DNA from: Gaiellasilicea sp963745775
GTDB lineage: Bacteria > Actinomycetota > Thermoleophilia > Gaiellales > Gaiellaceae
Assembly (NCBI GenBank): GCA_963745775.1
Contig: CAVUYY010000011.1
Coordinates: forward strand, 1-64,000
Length of the DNA stretch: 64,000 nt
Reading direction: 5' to 3'
The position numbers and the translations under genes were made by a program. Below are positions 43,602-52,225 of the stretch, in pieces (positions within the stretch are counted from its first letter, which is position 1; the number at the start of each line of letters is the position of its first letter). The notes beneath the pieces were generated by a model. The model did no database searches. It saw only the letters and a program-made list of their open reading frames with translations, and had not been told where the DNA came from.

Positions 43602-45010
43602 CGCTCCTCGACCGCCCAGATCCGCGAGTAGCCGTGGAGCAGGAGCCGCTTGCCGTTCCCCGAGACCGGGACGTACTCGCCGTGCGGGAAGCGGAGGACG
43701 ACGCGACCGGTCTTCGCCCGGACGCCCGTGATCCGGCCGTAGGTGCTGCCCGCGTAGGCGATGCCGGCGACGACGACCGCGGCCCCGGACACCGGCCCGC
43801 CGGCGGCGACAGACCAGAGGACGCGGCCGGAGCTCGCGGCGACGCTGTAGAAGCGGCCGTTGTAGGAGCCGAAGAAGACACGTCCCGCCCAGACGGCGGG
43901 GGACGAGTAGACGTACGAGCCGGTCGAGACGCGCCAGAGATAGCGCCCGCCCGTCGTGAAGGCGGTCAGGCTGCCGCCGGTCGACGACGGGACGAAGACC
44001 CGACCGCCGCTGACCGCCGGCGTTCCGTAGATCCGGCCGTTCACCCTGCTCGTGAACCTGACCTTTCCGGACGTGGTCGAAATGGCGATCAGCCGGCCGG
44101 CGTAGTCGCCGATGTAGAGCGTCTTGCCGGCGAGCGCGGCGCTCGAGGTGATCTTCGCTCCCATCGACTGCCGCCAGCGGAGCTTGCGCCGCTTCAGGTC
44201 GAGCGCGTAGATCCGCCCGTTCCAGGCGCCGAAGTAGTCGATCCCGTTCGCGATCACCGGCGAGGACTCGATCGGCGAGCCGACGCGGTACGACCAGCGG
44301 AGCCGGCCGTTGCGCCGGTCGAGCACGCGCACGACTCCGTCCATCCCGTGGACGACGACGTTCGCGTCCGTGACGGCCGGCGAGGAGGCCATCTTCCCGC
44401 CGGGCGGGTCGTACTTCCAGACGACCTTGCCGTTCCGCATCGAGACGGCGTAGATCGTCCCCTTGTAGTTCCCGATGTAGGCGACGCCCTCGTAGACGAC
44501 CGCGGGAAACTCGATCAGCGAGCCGAGCCCGCGCGACCAGACCACCTTGAACGGCGGCTTGATCGAGATCTCGGCGTGCGTGCTCGTGCGCTGGGCGTTG
44601 GCGCCGAACATCGTCCACTGGAGCGCCTCGCGGTAGAGCCGGGCCGTGACCTGGCGGCGCTGCTTGAAGGGCATCCGGACGGTGCGCGTCGCGTAGCCGG
44701 GCTTCGAGATCCGGACCTCGAGCGCCGTTCTGTGCTTGATCCTGACCGCGGCGAGCCCGCGCGTGTTCGCGTAGTCGGCGCGCTTCCCGATCACGACCCG
44801 GGCGCCCTGCAGGCGCCTGTGCGTGTCGCCGTCGACGACGGTCACGAGCACCTTCGTCCGCTGCGGCTTCTTCGCGGGCCGCTTGATCGGCTTCTCCGCG
44901 ACCGTCGGGGGCGGCGCGGCGGCCTCTTCCTCGAACAGGTCGTCCGGAATGGACGCGCACGCCGAGACCAGGGCCACGAGGGCCACGACTGTCGCGAGGT
45001 GGCGGGTCAC
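43598..45010 (-). CDS. PQQ-like beta-propeller lipoprotein
   Basis: 470 residues. Lipoprotein signal MTRHLATVVALVALVSACAS (lipobox VSAC, Cys18). After a Lys/Pro-rich linker, a beta-sandwich of the carboxypeptidase-regulatory type (VTVVDGDTHRRLQGARVVIGKRADYANTRGLAAVRIKHRTALEVRISKPGYATRTVRMPF), then seven propeller blades (IEFPAVVYEGVAYIGNYKGTIYAVSMRNGKVVWKY and similar), each with A/G.. Y/F-G-s.. .G. Extracellular, lipid-anchored. The two propellers share order and sequence and look like a gene duplication. Function in glycan export or surface attachment is inferred from position. Confidence 0.75.
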   Translation of the reverse strand: MTRHLATVVALVALVSACASIPDDLFEEEAAAPPPTVAEKPIKRPAKKPQRTKVLVTVVDGDTHRRLQGARVVIGKRADYANTRGLAAVRIKHRTALEVRISKPGYATRTVRMPFKQRRQVTARLYREALQWTMFGANAQRTSTHAEISIKPPFKVVWSRGLGSLIEFPAVVYEGVAYIGNYKGTIYAVSMRNGKVVWKYDPPGGKMASSPAVTDANVVVHGMDGVVRVLDRRNGRLRWSYRVGSPIESSPVIANGIDYFGAWNGRIYALDLKRRKLRWRQSMGAKITSSAALAGKTLYIGDYAGRLIAISTTSGKVRFTSRVNGRIYGTPAVSGGRVFVPSSTGGSLTAFTTGGRYLWRVSTGSYVYSSPAVWAGRVFFGSYNGRFYSVAASSGRVLWSVAAGGPVSGAAVVVAGIAYAGSTYGRITGVRAKTGRVVLRFPHGEYVPVSGNGKRLLLHGYSRIWAVEER

Positions 45011-46014
45011 GCCTCGCCGGGCTCGCTGGCGATCGGCTCTGGAAGCTCTTCGGCGAACGGTTCCAGGCTACCGCCGGGCCCGGAGGTCAGACACAGATGC
45101 GAGAAGAAGCGCGTCATCACGACGCCGGCGCGGAACTCGCCGAGGCGGGGCTCGGGCCGCTCGCCCTCGGCGAGCTGGAGCGCGAGCTCGGGATAGCGGC
45201 TGCCCGCTGCGAGCGGGAGCGGAAAGCCGCCACCGAAGCGGGGGTTGACGTCGGTGACGGGCAGGGAGCCATCTGGCTCGCGGAAGCACTGGACGTTCGC
45301 CGGGCCGACGATCCCGGCCGTCTCGGCGACGCGGGCGGCATGCGCGATCAGCTCCTCGTCGTGGATCGTCGCGCCCTTGATCGACTCGCCGCCCTTCGAC
45401 TGGATCATCGTCCGCGGGATCGCGTTCAGGCAGCGGCTCTCGAGGTCGCAGAAGAGGTCGACCGAGAACTCCTCGCCGCGGCAGCACTCCTGCACGAACG
45501 AGGCGACCGTCGTGTAGCCGAGGAAGAAGTCGAGCTCGCCGCGATCGTGCGCGCGGTAGATATGACGCGAGCCGAACCCCTCCCGCACCTTGACGAGGAG
45601 TGGATAGCGCGCGTCGTCGGGCACGTCGTCGGGCAGCCAGCTTCGCGGGCTCGGGATCCCGCGGCTCTCGAAGAAGGTGTGGGCCAGGTACTTGTCGCCC
45701 ATCGTCTCGCAGACCTCCGGCTCGGGCACGAGCGCCAGTGCCGGCTCGAGGATGCCGCGCGAGCGCGAGAGCAGGAGCTGGTCGAGGTCGGTGAGCGGGA
45801 CGACGAGCTTGACGTCGTACTCCTCGACGAGCTCCGCGAGCGCCGGGACGTAGGCCGGATCCTCGACTCGCGGCACGAGCTCGAAGTGATCCGCGTGCCA
45901 GAGCGCGGGAGCGAGCGGGTCGAGGTCGGTGGCGATCGTCGTCGCGCCCGCGCGACCGAAGGCCGAGACGATGTCGACGCGCTGCCCGGCGCAGGTGAAG
46001 AGCACGGCTGTCAC
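45007..46014 (-). CDS. ATP-grasp enzyme (carbamoyl-phosphate-synthase-like)
   Basis: 335 residues from GTG 46014 (TACCCT 7 bases upstream). TAVLFTCAGQRVDIVSAFGRAGATTIATDLDPLAPALWHADHFELVP is a PreATP-grasp start; VCETMGDKYLAHTFFESRGIPSPRSWLP, YPLLVKVREGFGSRHIYRAH, ASFVQECCRGEEFSVDLFCDLESRCLNAIPR, and VTDVNPRFGGGFPLPLAAG (metal-binding N-P-R) are ATP-grasp motifs as in CarB/PylC-like carboxylate-amine ligases. It would join a carboxylate and an amine, perhaps adding an amino acid to a uronic acid. First gene of the operon. Substrate unknown. Confidence 0.75.
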   Translation of the reverse strand: MTAVLFTCAGQRVDIVSAFGRAGATTIATDLDPLAPALWHADHFELVPRVEDPAYVPALAELVEEYDVKLVVPLTDLDQLLLSRSRGILEPALALVPEPEVCETMGDKYLAHTFFESRGIPSPRSWLPDDVPDDARYPLLVKVREGFGSRHIYRAHDRGELDFFLGYTTVASFVQECCRGEEFSVDLFCDLESRCLNAIPRTMIQSKGGESIKGATIHDEELIAHAARVAETAGIVGPANVQCFREPDGSLPVTDVNPRFGGGFPLPLAAGSRYPELALQLAEGERPEPRLGEFRAGVVMTRFFSHLCLTSGPGGSLEPFAEELPEPIASEPGEA

Positions 46015-46021
46015 GGTGCGC

Positions 46022-46056
46022 AGGGTAGCCCGCACCGCGGCTTGTCTCTCTAGAGT
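46022..46056. promoter_or_regulatory. Divergent -10 boxes of ATP-grasp and methyltransferase genes
   Basis: Minus-strand TACCCT (46027-46022) lies 7 bases before GTG 46014; plus-strand TAGAGT (46051-46056) lies 7 bases before GTG 46064. Both fit the leaderless format exactly and share a 49-base intergenic region. Confidence 0.6.
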
Positions 46057-46063
46057 CGCGCGC

Positions 46064-46882
46064 GTGACCTCGCTACCGCCCTCGGCGACCCGCGTGCTCG
46101 ACGAGGTGCGGGCTGCAGGGCTCGACCTGGCGCGCGTGCCGGGGAGCGCCGCGAAGATCCGCCTGATCCTCGACCTGCGTGCCGAGCTGGGGGAGAGCGG
46201 CACGCTCCGCGTTCTCGACGTCGGCTGCGGCGGGCTGAGCCAGCCGCTCAACGTCTGGGAGCCGCTCGTTCCGTTTGCCGAGCGGCTGGACGTGCACGGC
46301 GTCGACATCGACCACCTCGAGCCGACGCGGCGGCGGGCGGCGGAGCTCGGCCTCCAGATGACGCTTCGGCAGGCGAGTGTGCTCGACCTGGCGGAGACGT
46401 TCGGGGAGGCGTCGTTCGACGCGGTCGTGAGCACACAGGTGCTCGAGCACGTTCCGGAATGGATCGAAGCGCTCCGCCAGATGCACGACGTCCTCCGTCC
46501 GGGCGGGCGCCTCTTCCTCACGTGCGACTCCGGCGATCTCGGTCGGGGGCCGGCGGATCGAGGCAGGCTCGCCGGCAAGCGCGCCTTCTCGCGTCTCGTC
46601 GGGCGAGCTCCCGCGGCGGCACGGATCCTCCGGCCGCTCGCAAGTGGCGAGTGGGAGCGCGGGCAACGGCTCGAGGAGCTCGGGGTCGGCGCCCGCTCGG
46701 TCGGCTTCCAGCTCGAGTTGCTCGAGCGCTACGCGCTCCGCGATCTGAAGGACGTCCGCGGCGAGGTGGGCGCCCGGGTCCTGGCGCTCGCGTTCGAGGA
46801 GGCGCTGCGGGAGGAAACGGACACGACCCCCTTCGCGCACCTCTACCGGATCCTCTACCTCCGCGCGCGGCGCGCGCCCTGA
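46064..46882 (+). CDS. Class I SAM-dependent methyltransferase
   Basis: 272 residues. LRVLDVGCGGLSQPLNVW (motif I), DVHGVDIDHLEPTRRRAAELGLQMTLRQASVLDL (II), FDAVVSTQVLEHVPEWIEALRQMHDVLRPGGRLFLTCDSGD (III-IV). Methyltransf_11/23-type; the C-terminal part is divergent. Possibly O-methylates a sugar in the polymer. Single plus-strand gene between two minus-strand operons, divergent from the ATP-grasp operon. It ends 4 bases before the convergent initiator gene. Confidence 0.75.
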   Translation: MTSLPPSATRVLDEVRAAGLDLARVPGSAAKIRLILDLRAELGESGTLRVLDVGCGGLSQPLNVWEPLVPFAERLDVHGVDIDHLEPTRRRAAELGLQMTLRQASVLDLAETFGEASFDAVVSTQVLEHVPEWIEALRQMHDVLRPGGRLFLTCDSGDLGRGPADRGRLAGKRAFSRLVGRAPAAARILRPLASGEWERGQRLEELGVGARSVGFQLELLERYALRDLKDVRGEVGARVLALAFEEALREETDTTPFAHLYRILYLRARRAP

Positions 46883-46886
46883 CGGC

Positions 46887-47465
46887 TCAGCCGCGCCAGC
46901 CGCCCGTCTCGCCCTTGTAGGTGCCGCCGAAGAGAGCGAGCGGCGTGCGGAGGAGGATCAGCAGGTCGGTCTTCCAGCTCCGGTGGTCGACGTACCAGAG
47001 GTCGAGCTCGATCCGCTCCTCCCAGGGGAGGGTGGCGCGGCCGTGGATCTGCGCCCAGCCGGTGATCCCCGGGCGGACCTCGAGCCGGCGGCGCTGGCGC
47101 TCGTCGTACTGCTCGACCTGGTAGCGAAGGGTCGGGCGCGGGCCGATCAGGCTCATCTCGCCGCGGACGACGTTCCAGAGCTGCGGCAGCTCGTCGAGCG
47201 AGGTGCGGCGGAGGAAGCGGCCGATTCGCGTGATCCGCGAGTCGCCCACGGCAACCGCGTACCCGGCTCCCTGCCGCTCGGCGCCGACGATCATCGTCCG
47301 CAGCTTCAGCAGCTCGAAGTCGCGGCCGTCGCGGCCGACTCGGGCCTGCCGATAGAGGACAGGCCCGCGGTCGTCGAGCTTGACGGCGAGCGCGGAGGCG
47401 GCGAGGAGCGGGCTCGTCAGCACGAGGCCCGTGCCGGCGATCGCGACGTCGAGCGCGCGATTCAC
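46887..47465 (-). CDS. Polyprenyl-phosphate sugar-phosphate transferase, short form
   Basis: 192 residues from GTG 47465 (the ORF extends to 47591; the extra residues look unlike the family). One N-terminal re-entrant helix NRALDVAIAGTGLVLTSPLLAASALAVKLDD, GPVLYRQARVGRDGRDFELLKLRTM, TSLDELPQLWNVVRGEMSLIGPRPTLRYQVEQY and RPGITGWAQIHGRATLPWEERIELDLWYVD are the full monotopic phosphoglycosyl transferase signature (PglC/WecA-independent type). A second initiator besides the one at 5385-6911, so the region may make two different repeat units. No clear promoter; the 138 bases upstream to 47604 hold no other recognisable feature. Confidence 0.8.
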   Translation of the reverse strand: MNRALDVAIAGTGLVLTSPLLAASALAVKLDDRGPVLYRQARVGRDGRDFELLKLRTMIVGAERQGAGYAVAVGDSRITRIGRFLRRTSLDELPQLWNVVRGEMSLIGPRPTLRYQVEQYDERQRRRLEVRPGITGWAQIHGRATLPWEERIELDLWYVDHRSWKTDLLILLRTPLALFGGTYKGETGGWRG

Positions 47466-47603
47466 GTCCCGAGTCGCCGCCGTGCCGCGCTCGGAGCCGA
47501 CCGGAGCAACTCGAGCATGAGTGGAACCGACATCGCAGGAGGTTGGCGCGAACCGCAGTGGCCAGGGCGTCGGCGACCGAGTCAAGCTCAACCGCCGGGT
47601 TCT

Positions 47604-48733
47604 TCATTGGATATCCGCCAATCGGGTCGCGTCCCCTTCGTCGCGCGGCGGGGTCCACGTCGCCGGGACCCCGCGGCGGAGGTAGTTCCAGAGCGCGACG
47701 AGCGTCGCCCAGGTGACGAGGACGTAGTAGCGCGCCAGCCCGACGCCGAGCGCGGCGGCCGCCAGCAGGAGGAGCTGGCCCGCGAGAGCCGCCTGGTAGA
47801 GCCAGCCCTCGCCGACGAGCGCGATGGACGCCGCCAGCAGCACGACGTGGAGCACGCCGCTCCCGTAGCGGAGGACGCGATGGGAGATCACCGCCGCGAG
47901 ATAGCCCGGCGGGAGCCGCTTCAGCATCGAGCCGCGCAGCGCGATCTCCCAGCAGTGCTCGAACATCCGCACCTTGCGCCGGTACTCGGTCTCGTTCGTC
48001 GGCGTCGGCTTCTCGGAAGCGCGCGCCGCCGGGTCGTAGATCGCGCGCCGGCCGGCTTGCACCATCCGGTAGGGAAACGAGAGGTCGTGGCCCCACTTCG
48101 GATCGACCTCGACGTAGTCCGAGCGGCGAACCGCGTAGATCGAGCCGTTGCCGCCGGTGATCGAGCCGAGCCGCGACTCGGCGGCGCGCTGCGCGAGCTC
48201 GTAGCGCCAGTAGACGCCCTCGCGGTTCGAGCCGTCGGCGGTCTCGAGCACGAGCCGGCCGCAGACGTAGGCGACCTCCGGATCGGCAAAGCTGCGGACG
48301 AGCAGGCGAAGAGCATCGGGCGCCCAGGTCGCGTTCGCGTCCGAGAAGGCGACGAGCTCGCTCGTCGGTCTCACGAACGGCGCGGTTCTGCGCTGCCACC
48401 TTGCCGCCGCGCTCGTTCACGATCAGCCGCACGCGCGGCGCGAAGCGCTTCGACGAGCTCGTGCGTGCGGTCGGACGACGCGTCGGAGGCGACGACGAGC
48501 TCGAGCTTCTCGGCGGGATAGTCGAGCGCGAGCAGGTTCTCGAGCCGCCGCTCGATCGCGGCCTCCTCGTTGTAGGCGGCGACGATCACCGTCACCGTCG
48601 GCTCGATCGGCTCGGCTCGCACCGGCCGCGCGCCGCACGCGCGCGAGCAGGCCGACGGCGAGCGGATACAGCGCGTGCGTCCAGACGAGGGCGCCGAGCG
48701 CGAGATCCAGAAGGCGGCCTTGACCGCGATCAC
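47604..48733 (-). CDS. GT2 glycosyltransferase (three frameshifts)
   Basis: GTG 48733 overlaps the upstream stop as GTGA. One N-terminal helix, then EPTVTVIVAAYNEEAAIERRLENLLALDYPAEKLELVVASDASSDRTHELVEAF in one frame, RLIVNERGGKVAAQNRAVRET in another and SELVAFSDANATWAPDALRLLVRSFADPEVAYVCGRLVLETADGSN in a third; SITGGNGSIYAVRR, KPTPTNETEYRRKVRMFEHCWEIALRG and two or three C-terminal helices follow. A membrane GT2 processive-type enzyme (BcsA/IcaA family-like layout, S-D-A-N in place of DAD). Breaks near 48640, 48450 and 48370. Could polymerise or extend a glycan. Confidence 0.7.
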
Positions 48734-49944
48734 GCCACGAGCTCCTGCAGGAGCGCGCGGTAGCGGCCGATCGCGACCGCGCGGTCCGCCTCCTCGACGA
48801 CGTAGGCGCGGCCGCGCGCCCCCATCTCGTCGAGCTCGTCCCGGCGCGAGCGCAGCTCGCGGATCGCGTCGGCGAGGAGCTCCGGCCGACCCGGCGGGAT
48901 CACGAGCCCGCAACCGACGCCCTCGACCACCTGCGCCGTCTCGCTCTCCGGATCGGCGGCGACGATCACCGGCCGCCCGGCCGAGAGGATCCCGTAGAGC
49001 CGGCTCGGGACGACGTAGCCCGAGAGCCCGCTGCCGAGACCGACGACGTGGACGTCCGCGCTCGAGAGCGACTGCGGGAGCGCCTCGCGCGGCTGGTAGG
49101 GGAGGAACTGGACGGCCTCGACCTCGAGCAGCTTCGCCAGGGCGACGAGCTCCTCGTGCCGCGCGCCGAAGCCGACGATCAGGATCCTCAGGTCGTCGAG
49201 GTCGCGCAGGAAGCGTGGCCGAGCGGACGAGGCTGTCGAGGTTCTGCGCGTGGCCGACGTTGCCCGAGTGCATGACGACGAACCTGTCCGACAAGCCGGC
49301 GCTTGCGCGCCCACGGGTTGTCGCGAGGCTGCGGCGTGATCGCATCCGTGTCGACCCAGTTCGGGATCACGCTCAGCCGGCCGGCCGGCGCTCCCTTTTC
49401 CTCGAGCCGATCCCGCATCGTCTCGCCGATCGCCACGACCCGATCCGCCCGCTTCAGATAGAGGCCGACGAGCGCCCGGAGGAGGCCGATCAGAACGGGG
49501 TTCTCGAGCCGCTTCAGCTCCAGCGCGATCTCGGGGAAGACGTCCTCGCTGATCACGACGAGCGGCGCGCCGAAGCGGCGGGCGACCGCGAGCGCGATGT
49601 CGCCGACCATCGGGGGATCGGTCATGCAGAGGACGACGTCGGGACGCGGACCGCGCAGCGCCTGCGCCAGCCCGCGGCCGAGGTAGGTGAGGTAGTTCGC
49701 GCGCGCGGGCGGCGAGCTTCGAGCGCTCGAACGAGGTCGAGGGGACGCGCACGATCTCGACGCCGTTCCGGACGGCGCGGCGGGGCTCGTGCTCGTGGCC
49801 GTGGAGGATCCCGGTGACGACTCGGACGTCGTAGTCGGCGGCGAGCGCCTCGCAGAGCTCGGTCAGCAGGTGCGCCGTCGCCTCGACGCCCGGCCAGTAG
49901 TACTGGTTGAGGACGAGCAGGCGTGGCCGGCGGGTCGCGTCCAT
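48730..49944 (-). CDS. GT4 glycosyltransferase, WcaI-like (frameshifted)
   Basis: ATG 49944, 7 bases after TAGCCT. MDATRRPRLLVLNQYYWPGVEATAHLLTELCEALAADYDVRVVTG, then after a shift RPDVVLCMTDPPMVGDIALAVARRFGAPLVVISEDVFPEIALELKRLENPVLIGLLRALVGLYLKRADRVVAIGETMRDRLEEKG, VIPNWVDTDAITPQPRDNPWA, then FVVMHSGNVGHAQNLDSLVRSA, and the last frame RILIVGFGARHEELVALAKLLEV, FLPYQPREALPQSLSSADVHVVGLGSGLSGYVVPSRLYGILSAGRPVIVAADPESETAQVVE. This is the WcaI-type GT4 subgroup. Frame changes near 49700, 49300 and 49220. Confidence 0.75.
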   Translation of the reverse strand: MDATRRPRLLVLNQYYWPGVEATAHLLTELCEALAADYDVRVVTGILHGHEHEPRRAVRNGVEIVRVPSTSFERSKLAARARELPHLPRPRAGAGAARSASRRRPLHDRSPDGRRHRARGRPPLRRAARRDQRGRLPRDRAGAEAAREPRSDRPPPGARRPLSEAGGSGRGDRRDDAGSARGKGSAGRPAERDPELGRHGCDHAAASRQPVGAQAPACRTGSSSCTRATSATRRTSTASSARPRFLRDLDDLRILIVGFGARHEELVALAKLLEVEAVQFLPYQPREALPQSLSSADVHVVGLGSGLSGYVVPSRLYGILSAGRPVIVAADPESETAQVVEGVGCGLVIPPGRPELLADAIRELRSRRDELDEMGARGRAYVVEEADRAVAIGRYRALLQELVA

Positions 49945-49951
49945 GCGGGCA

Positions 49952-49961
49952 AGGCTAACGT
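49952..49961. promoter_or_regulatory. Overlapping divergent -10 boxes of two GT4 genes
   Basis: AGGCTAACGT contains TAGCCT on the minus strand (7 bases before ATG 49944) and TAACGT on the plus strand (7 bases before GTG 49969); the boxes overlap by two bases and the starts are 24 bases apart. Confidence 0.55.
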
Positions 49962-49968
49962 CTGGCCG

Positions 49969-51137
49969 GTGCGCATCCTCTTCGCCACGCCCGCCCACTG
50001 GCCGGCGGTCGGGTTCGGCGGCCCGATCTGGGTCGCGCGCGAGCTCACCGAGGGGCTCGCCGCTCGCGGACACGAGGTCGACGTGGTCACGACGTCGCTC
50101 CGCTCGATCGGCGCTCCGCCGGCGGAGAGGCTGAGGACGCGGAAGCGTGTCGAGGCAGGCGTTCGGATTCACGAGCTCGCGACGCCGCTCCGCTACCGCT
50201 GGATGGGGGTGACGCCGAGCCTGCCGCTCGTGCTTCGCTCGCTCCCCCGGCCGGACGTCGTCCACGTCTTCGGCTACCGCGATTTCGTCACGACGGTGAC
50301 CGCGGCGTGGGCACGGACGCGCTCGCTCCCGTACGTCTTCGAGCCGCTCGACATGTACGTCCGGCGCTACCGCAACGTGCCGCTGAAGCGCGGCTTCGAC
50401 AGGTTGCTCGGCGAGCCCGTCGCGCGCGGCGCCGAGCTCGTCGTCGCGGTCTCGGAGCTCGAGCGGGCGGAGCTCGTCGAGGCCGGGCTCGACCGGCTCG
50501 CGGTCGTCGTCCGGCCGAACGGCTTTCCCCGCGCCACACGACGAGCGCGGGACGGCGCTGCGGGATCGCCTCGGGATCGGGCCGGAGGTGCCGCTCGTCC
50601 TGAACGTCGGCCGCGTCAGCTTCAAGAAGGGGCTCGATCTGCTGCTCGAGGCGATGGCCGGGATCCCGGACGCGCACGTCGCGATCGTCGGCCCGGACGA
50701 CGGCGACGGCACGTATGCCCGCCTCGAGGCCCTCGCGAGCGCGGCCGGAGCTCGCGGGCCGCGTCCACCTCCTGCCGCCGTTCGACGAGCGCCAGCCCCG
50801 CGAGCTGTACGGCGAGGCGGACGTCTTCGTCCTCCCGTCGCGGAACGAGAGCTTCGGGATGGTCGCGGCCGAGGCGGCCGCCGCGGGGACGCCGGTCGTG
50901 CTCACCGATCGGTGCGGCGTCGCCTCGCTGCTCGGCGAGGACGCCGCGCATGATCGTGCCGCCCGAGGTGGAGCCGCTGCGCGAGGCGATCGCGCGCGTG
51001 CTCTCGCCGACGCCGAGCTTCGGGCGCGGCTCGGGCGCCGGCGGCCGCGACGTCGCGCGGCGCGTCTCGTGGGCGTCGGTCGTGGCGCAGCAGGTCGAGC
51101 TCTACCGGCGGGCAATCGAGTCGGGCGCGCGCCGTGA
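49969..51137 (+). CDS. GT4 glycosyltransferase (frameshifted)
   Basis: GTG 49969. VRILFATPAHWPAVGFGGPIWVARELTEGLAARGHEVDVVTTS, RPDVVHVFGYRDFVTTVTAAWARTRSLPYVFEPLDMYVRRYRNVPLKRGFDRL, then after a shift near 50540 PLVLNVGRVSFKKGLDLLLEAMAGI, after another near 50750 GRVHLLPPFDERQPRELYGEADVFVLPSRNESFGMVAAEAAAAGTPVVLTDRCGVASLLG, and after a third near 50945 the last helix of the donor domain. GT4 with full motifs. It probably ends at TGA 51135-51137, overlapping the next GTG. Confidence 0.75.
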
Positions 51138-52218
51138 TCGATCTCGCCGTTCTCGGCGCGGATCCCCGGTTCGGCGGCGGCGGCGCCGCGCTGGTCGAGG
51201 CGTTCCTCGAGGGCGCCCGCGCGCTCGGCCGCTCGCCCGAGCTCCTCTTCTCCCCGCATCCCACCTTCGACGGCAGGCGGTGGACGCTCGACCGGGTCGA
51301 GGCGATCAGGCAGCTCCGCTCGGGCCTCCGGCACGCCGCCGGCGCGAAGGAGGCGACCTCGCTCTGGGTCGCCGGCCCCGCTCGCGACACACGGGCTCGC
51401 CGCGCCGCCCGCCGGATCGCGCCTACGGCTGCTGGCTCGCGACGACGCTCGACGACGAGTGGGCGGCGCGGGCGCGCGGGCTCGATCGCGGGCGTCGGCT
51501 CGCGCAGCGAATCAACGCGCTCGTCCTGCGCCGGCTCGAGCGGCGCCTGATCCGCGAGGCGGCGCGCGTCTACGCGATCAGCCCCGCCTCGCGGGCGGCG
51601 ATCGCGGCTGCCGCGGAGCGTGACGAGGCCGAGATCGGGATCCTGCCGATCCCCGTCGACGTCGACGCGCTCGCGCCCGAGCCGGACGAGACCTGGCTCG
51701 CCCGGCTCGAGGCCCCGACGCTCGCGTTCGTCGGCCGCGCCGACGACCCGCGCAAGAACCTGCCGCTCCTGCTCGACGCGCTGCCGCTGATTCGCGCGCG
51801 CGTCCCGGGGACGAGGCTGCGGCTGATCGGACGACCTCCGGCGCGCGTGCCCGAGGGCGTCGACGCGCTCGGCCTCGTCGACTCGATCGCCGAGCCCCTG
51901 CGCGAGTCGACGCTCTTCGTCCTCCCCTCGTGGCAGGAGGGGTTCGGGATCGTCGCGGCCGAGGCGCTCGCCTGCGGCGTGCCCGGTGGTGACGACCCCG
52001 TCGGGCGGCCCCGAGCAGCTCGTGCGCGACTCGGGCGGCGGTCGCGTCCTCTCCGGCTTCGAGCGTCGAGGAGCTCGCGGAGACCGTCTCGGCCCTGCTC
52101 GGAGGACGTTGCTACCCTCGGGCGGATGCGAGCCGCGGGCCGGGAGTACGTCGTCGCGCGAGCACTCGCCCGACCGCTTTCGCTCCCTCCTCGCGGACGC
52201 GCTCCGCGCCGTCGACAG
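51134..52218 (+). CDS. GT4 glycosyltransferase (frameshifted, 3' end uncertain)
   Basis: GTG 51134 (GTGA overlap). MIDLAVLGADPRFGGGGAALVEAFLEGARALG, LFSPHPTFDGRRWTLDRVEAIRQL, then after a shift near 51405 AYGCWLATTLDDEWAARARGLDRG, RLIREAARVYAISPASRAAIAAAAERDEAEIGILPIPVDVDAL, TLAFVGRADDPRKNLPLLLDALPLI, SWQEGFGIVAAEALACGVP, and after a shift near 51985 VVTTPSGGPEQLVRDSGGGRVLSGF. GT4 donor motifs are complete. The stop before the next gene (52226) could not be placed. Confidence 0.7.
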
Positions 52219-52225
52219 GCGCTAC

